64,000 nucleotides of DNA from Posidoniimonas polymericola (GTDB lineage: Bacteria; Planctomycetota; Planctomycetia; Pirellulales; Lacipirellulaceae). Below, piece by piece: positions 63,694-64,000 of the stretch. The stretch spans positions 62,001-126,000 of the forward strand of contig NZ_SJPO01000006.1 in NCBI RefSeq assembly GCF_007859935.1. The letters run 5' to 3'. The translations under genes and the position numbers were made by a program. Every line of letters starts with the position of its first letter. Position 1 is the stretch's first letter. A model generated the notes under the pieces. That model worked only from the letters and a program-made list of their open reading frames with translations, was not told the DNA's origin and did no database searches.

Positions 63694-64000
63694 CTACTGC
63701 AGCTTGACCGGCTTGGCGGGAACCCCGTCCGCCGGCTCACCGTTCGCTGGCAACCCGTCCGCCGGCTTGTCGGCAGCGGGCTTGGCCGTCAGCACCACCC
63801 GCACCGGCGTGCCGAGGGCCGGCACATGCTCGGTGAAGGCCTCGAACATCAGGCCGTCGTTGGCCTGGGTGCTCTCGGCGGTGACGTCCAGCGTGGCGGT
63901 GCTGAAGTTGGCCACGCAGATCAGGTCGCCCCCCTCCGCCATGTAGTGGTTCTTGCCGGTCTGCTCGTCCTTCCAGAAGCCGCTGCCGGCGAAGACCCAT
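63694..64000 (-). CDS. 3' end of a YdjY-domain-like protein gene, cut by the window edge
   Basis: The last 101 or so codons of a gene that starts beyond the right edge. The frame reads WVFAGSGFWKDEQTGKNHYM, then EGGDLICVANFSTATLDVTA and FEAFTEHVPALGTPVRVVLT. This resembles the C-terminus of planctomycete YdjY-domain proteins (from memory of the family; not checked). The tail repeats ADG(L/V)PA and related units rich in Pro, Ala and Asp and ends PVKLQ. An internal ATG at 63942 is not the start, because the homologous part continues upstream to the edge. Confidence 0.65.
   Translation of the reverse strand, partial: WVFAGSGFWKDEQTGKNHYMAEGGDLICVANFSTATLDVTAESTQANDGLMFEAFTEHVPALGTPVRVVLTAKPAADKPADGLPANGEPADGVPAKPVKLQ

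Overview
The window is strongly GC-rich and gene-dense and looks like a chromosomal segment of a planctomycete, most probably in the Pirellulales (inference). The supporting signs are an ECF sigma factor of the planctomycete-expanded type coupled to a Ser/Thr kinase, a second N-terminally extended Ser/Thr kinase, PQQ-like propeller proteins, ExbB/ExbD proteins inside a long operon of large envelope proteins, a Cys-rich porin, and futalosine-pathway menaquinone genes. I found no tRNA, rRNA or CRISPR array.

Region 1 (47-7408) is a tight nitrate-to-ammonium operon. It holds a DmsB/DmsC-type iron-sulfur plus membrane-anchor fusion, a molybdopterin nitrate reductase, a siroheme nitrite reductase, and an NAD(P)H flavoprotein whose flavodoxin domain is replaced by a small four-Cys Fe-S domain. 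Region 2 (7444-9460) is a scar. A decayed ISAs1-family element (7709-8789) joins a 5' fragment of a nirB-like gene to a 3' fragment of a DUF3365/Tll0287-like c-heme gene, followed by a frameshifted cytochrome c. A single-domain globin (9496-9912) and a porin with a Cys-rich segment (10066-11715) follow, with an intrinsic terminator between them.

Region 3 (12156-15822) is a two-component pair: an NtrC-like regulator lacking residues needed for sigma-54 activation, and a hybrid kinase with a NarX/PilJ-like sensor motif. Region 4 (16142-27475) is an eight-gene collinear block: a prenyltransferase-like repeat protein, a one-helix membrane protein, ExbB, two ExbDs, a 1094-residue TPR/PQQ membrane protein, a family 5 solute-binding-like protein and a secreted protein. 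It reads as an uncharacterised proton-driven envelope system. A convergent Ser/Thr kinase follows.

Region 5 (28896-31480) is accessory. A REP-associated tyrosine transposase and an ankyrin-repeat gene lie among copies of a short palindrome, next to a duplicated 3' tail of the neighbouring peptidase gene. Region 6 (31478-41818) is mostly housekeeping: S15-type peptidase, RluA-type pseudouridine synthase, Maf, FGE-like protein, Gfo/Idh oxidoreductase, transketolase, DinB-like protein and an unrecognised secreted protein.

Region 7 (41834-45909) is a signalling locus. An ECF sigma factor gene overlaps by four bases a gene for a Ser/Thr kinase joined through one membrane helix to a UrtA-like urea/amide-binding domain. 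A LuxR-type regulator with Glu in place of the phospho-accepting Asp lies upstream on the other strand.

Region 8 (45977-56173) is all on the minus strand: an ABC exporter operon, mqnA and mqnC, a second ABC exporter whose permease is fused to a CPBP protease, and an aminodeoxyfutalosine deaminase-like amidohydrolase. Region 9 (56374-64000) holds a small secreted protein, a zinc-ribbon protein, aroA, a translationally coupled pair of secreted PQQ and beta-sandwich proteins, an FdhF/YdeP-type molybdoenzyme and the 3' end of a YdjY-like gene.
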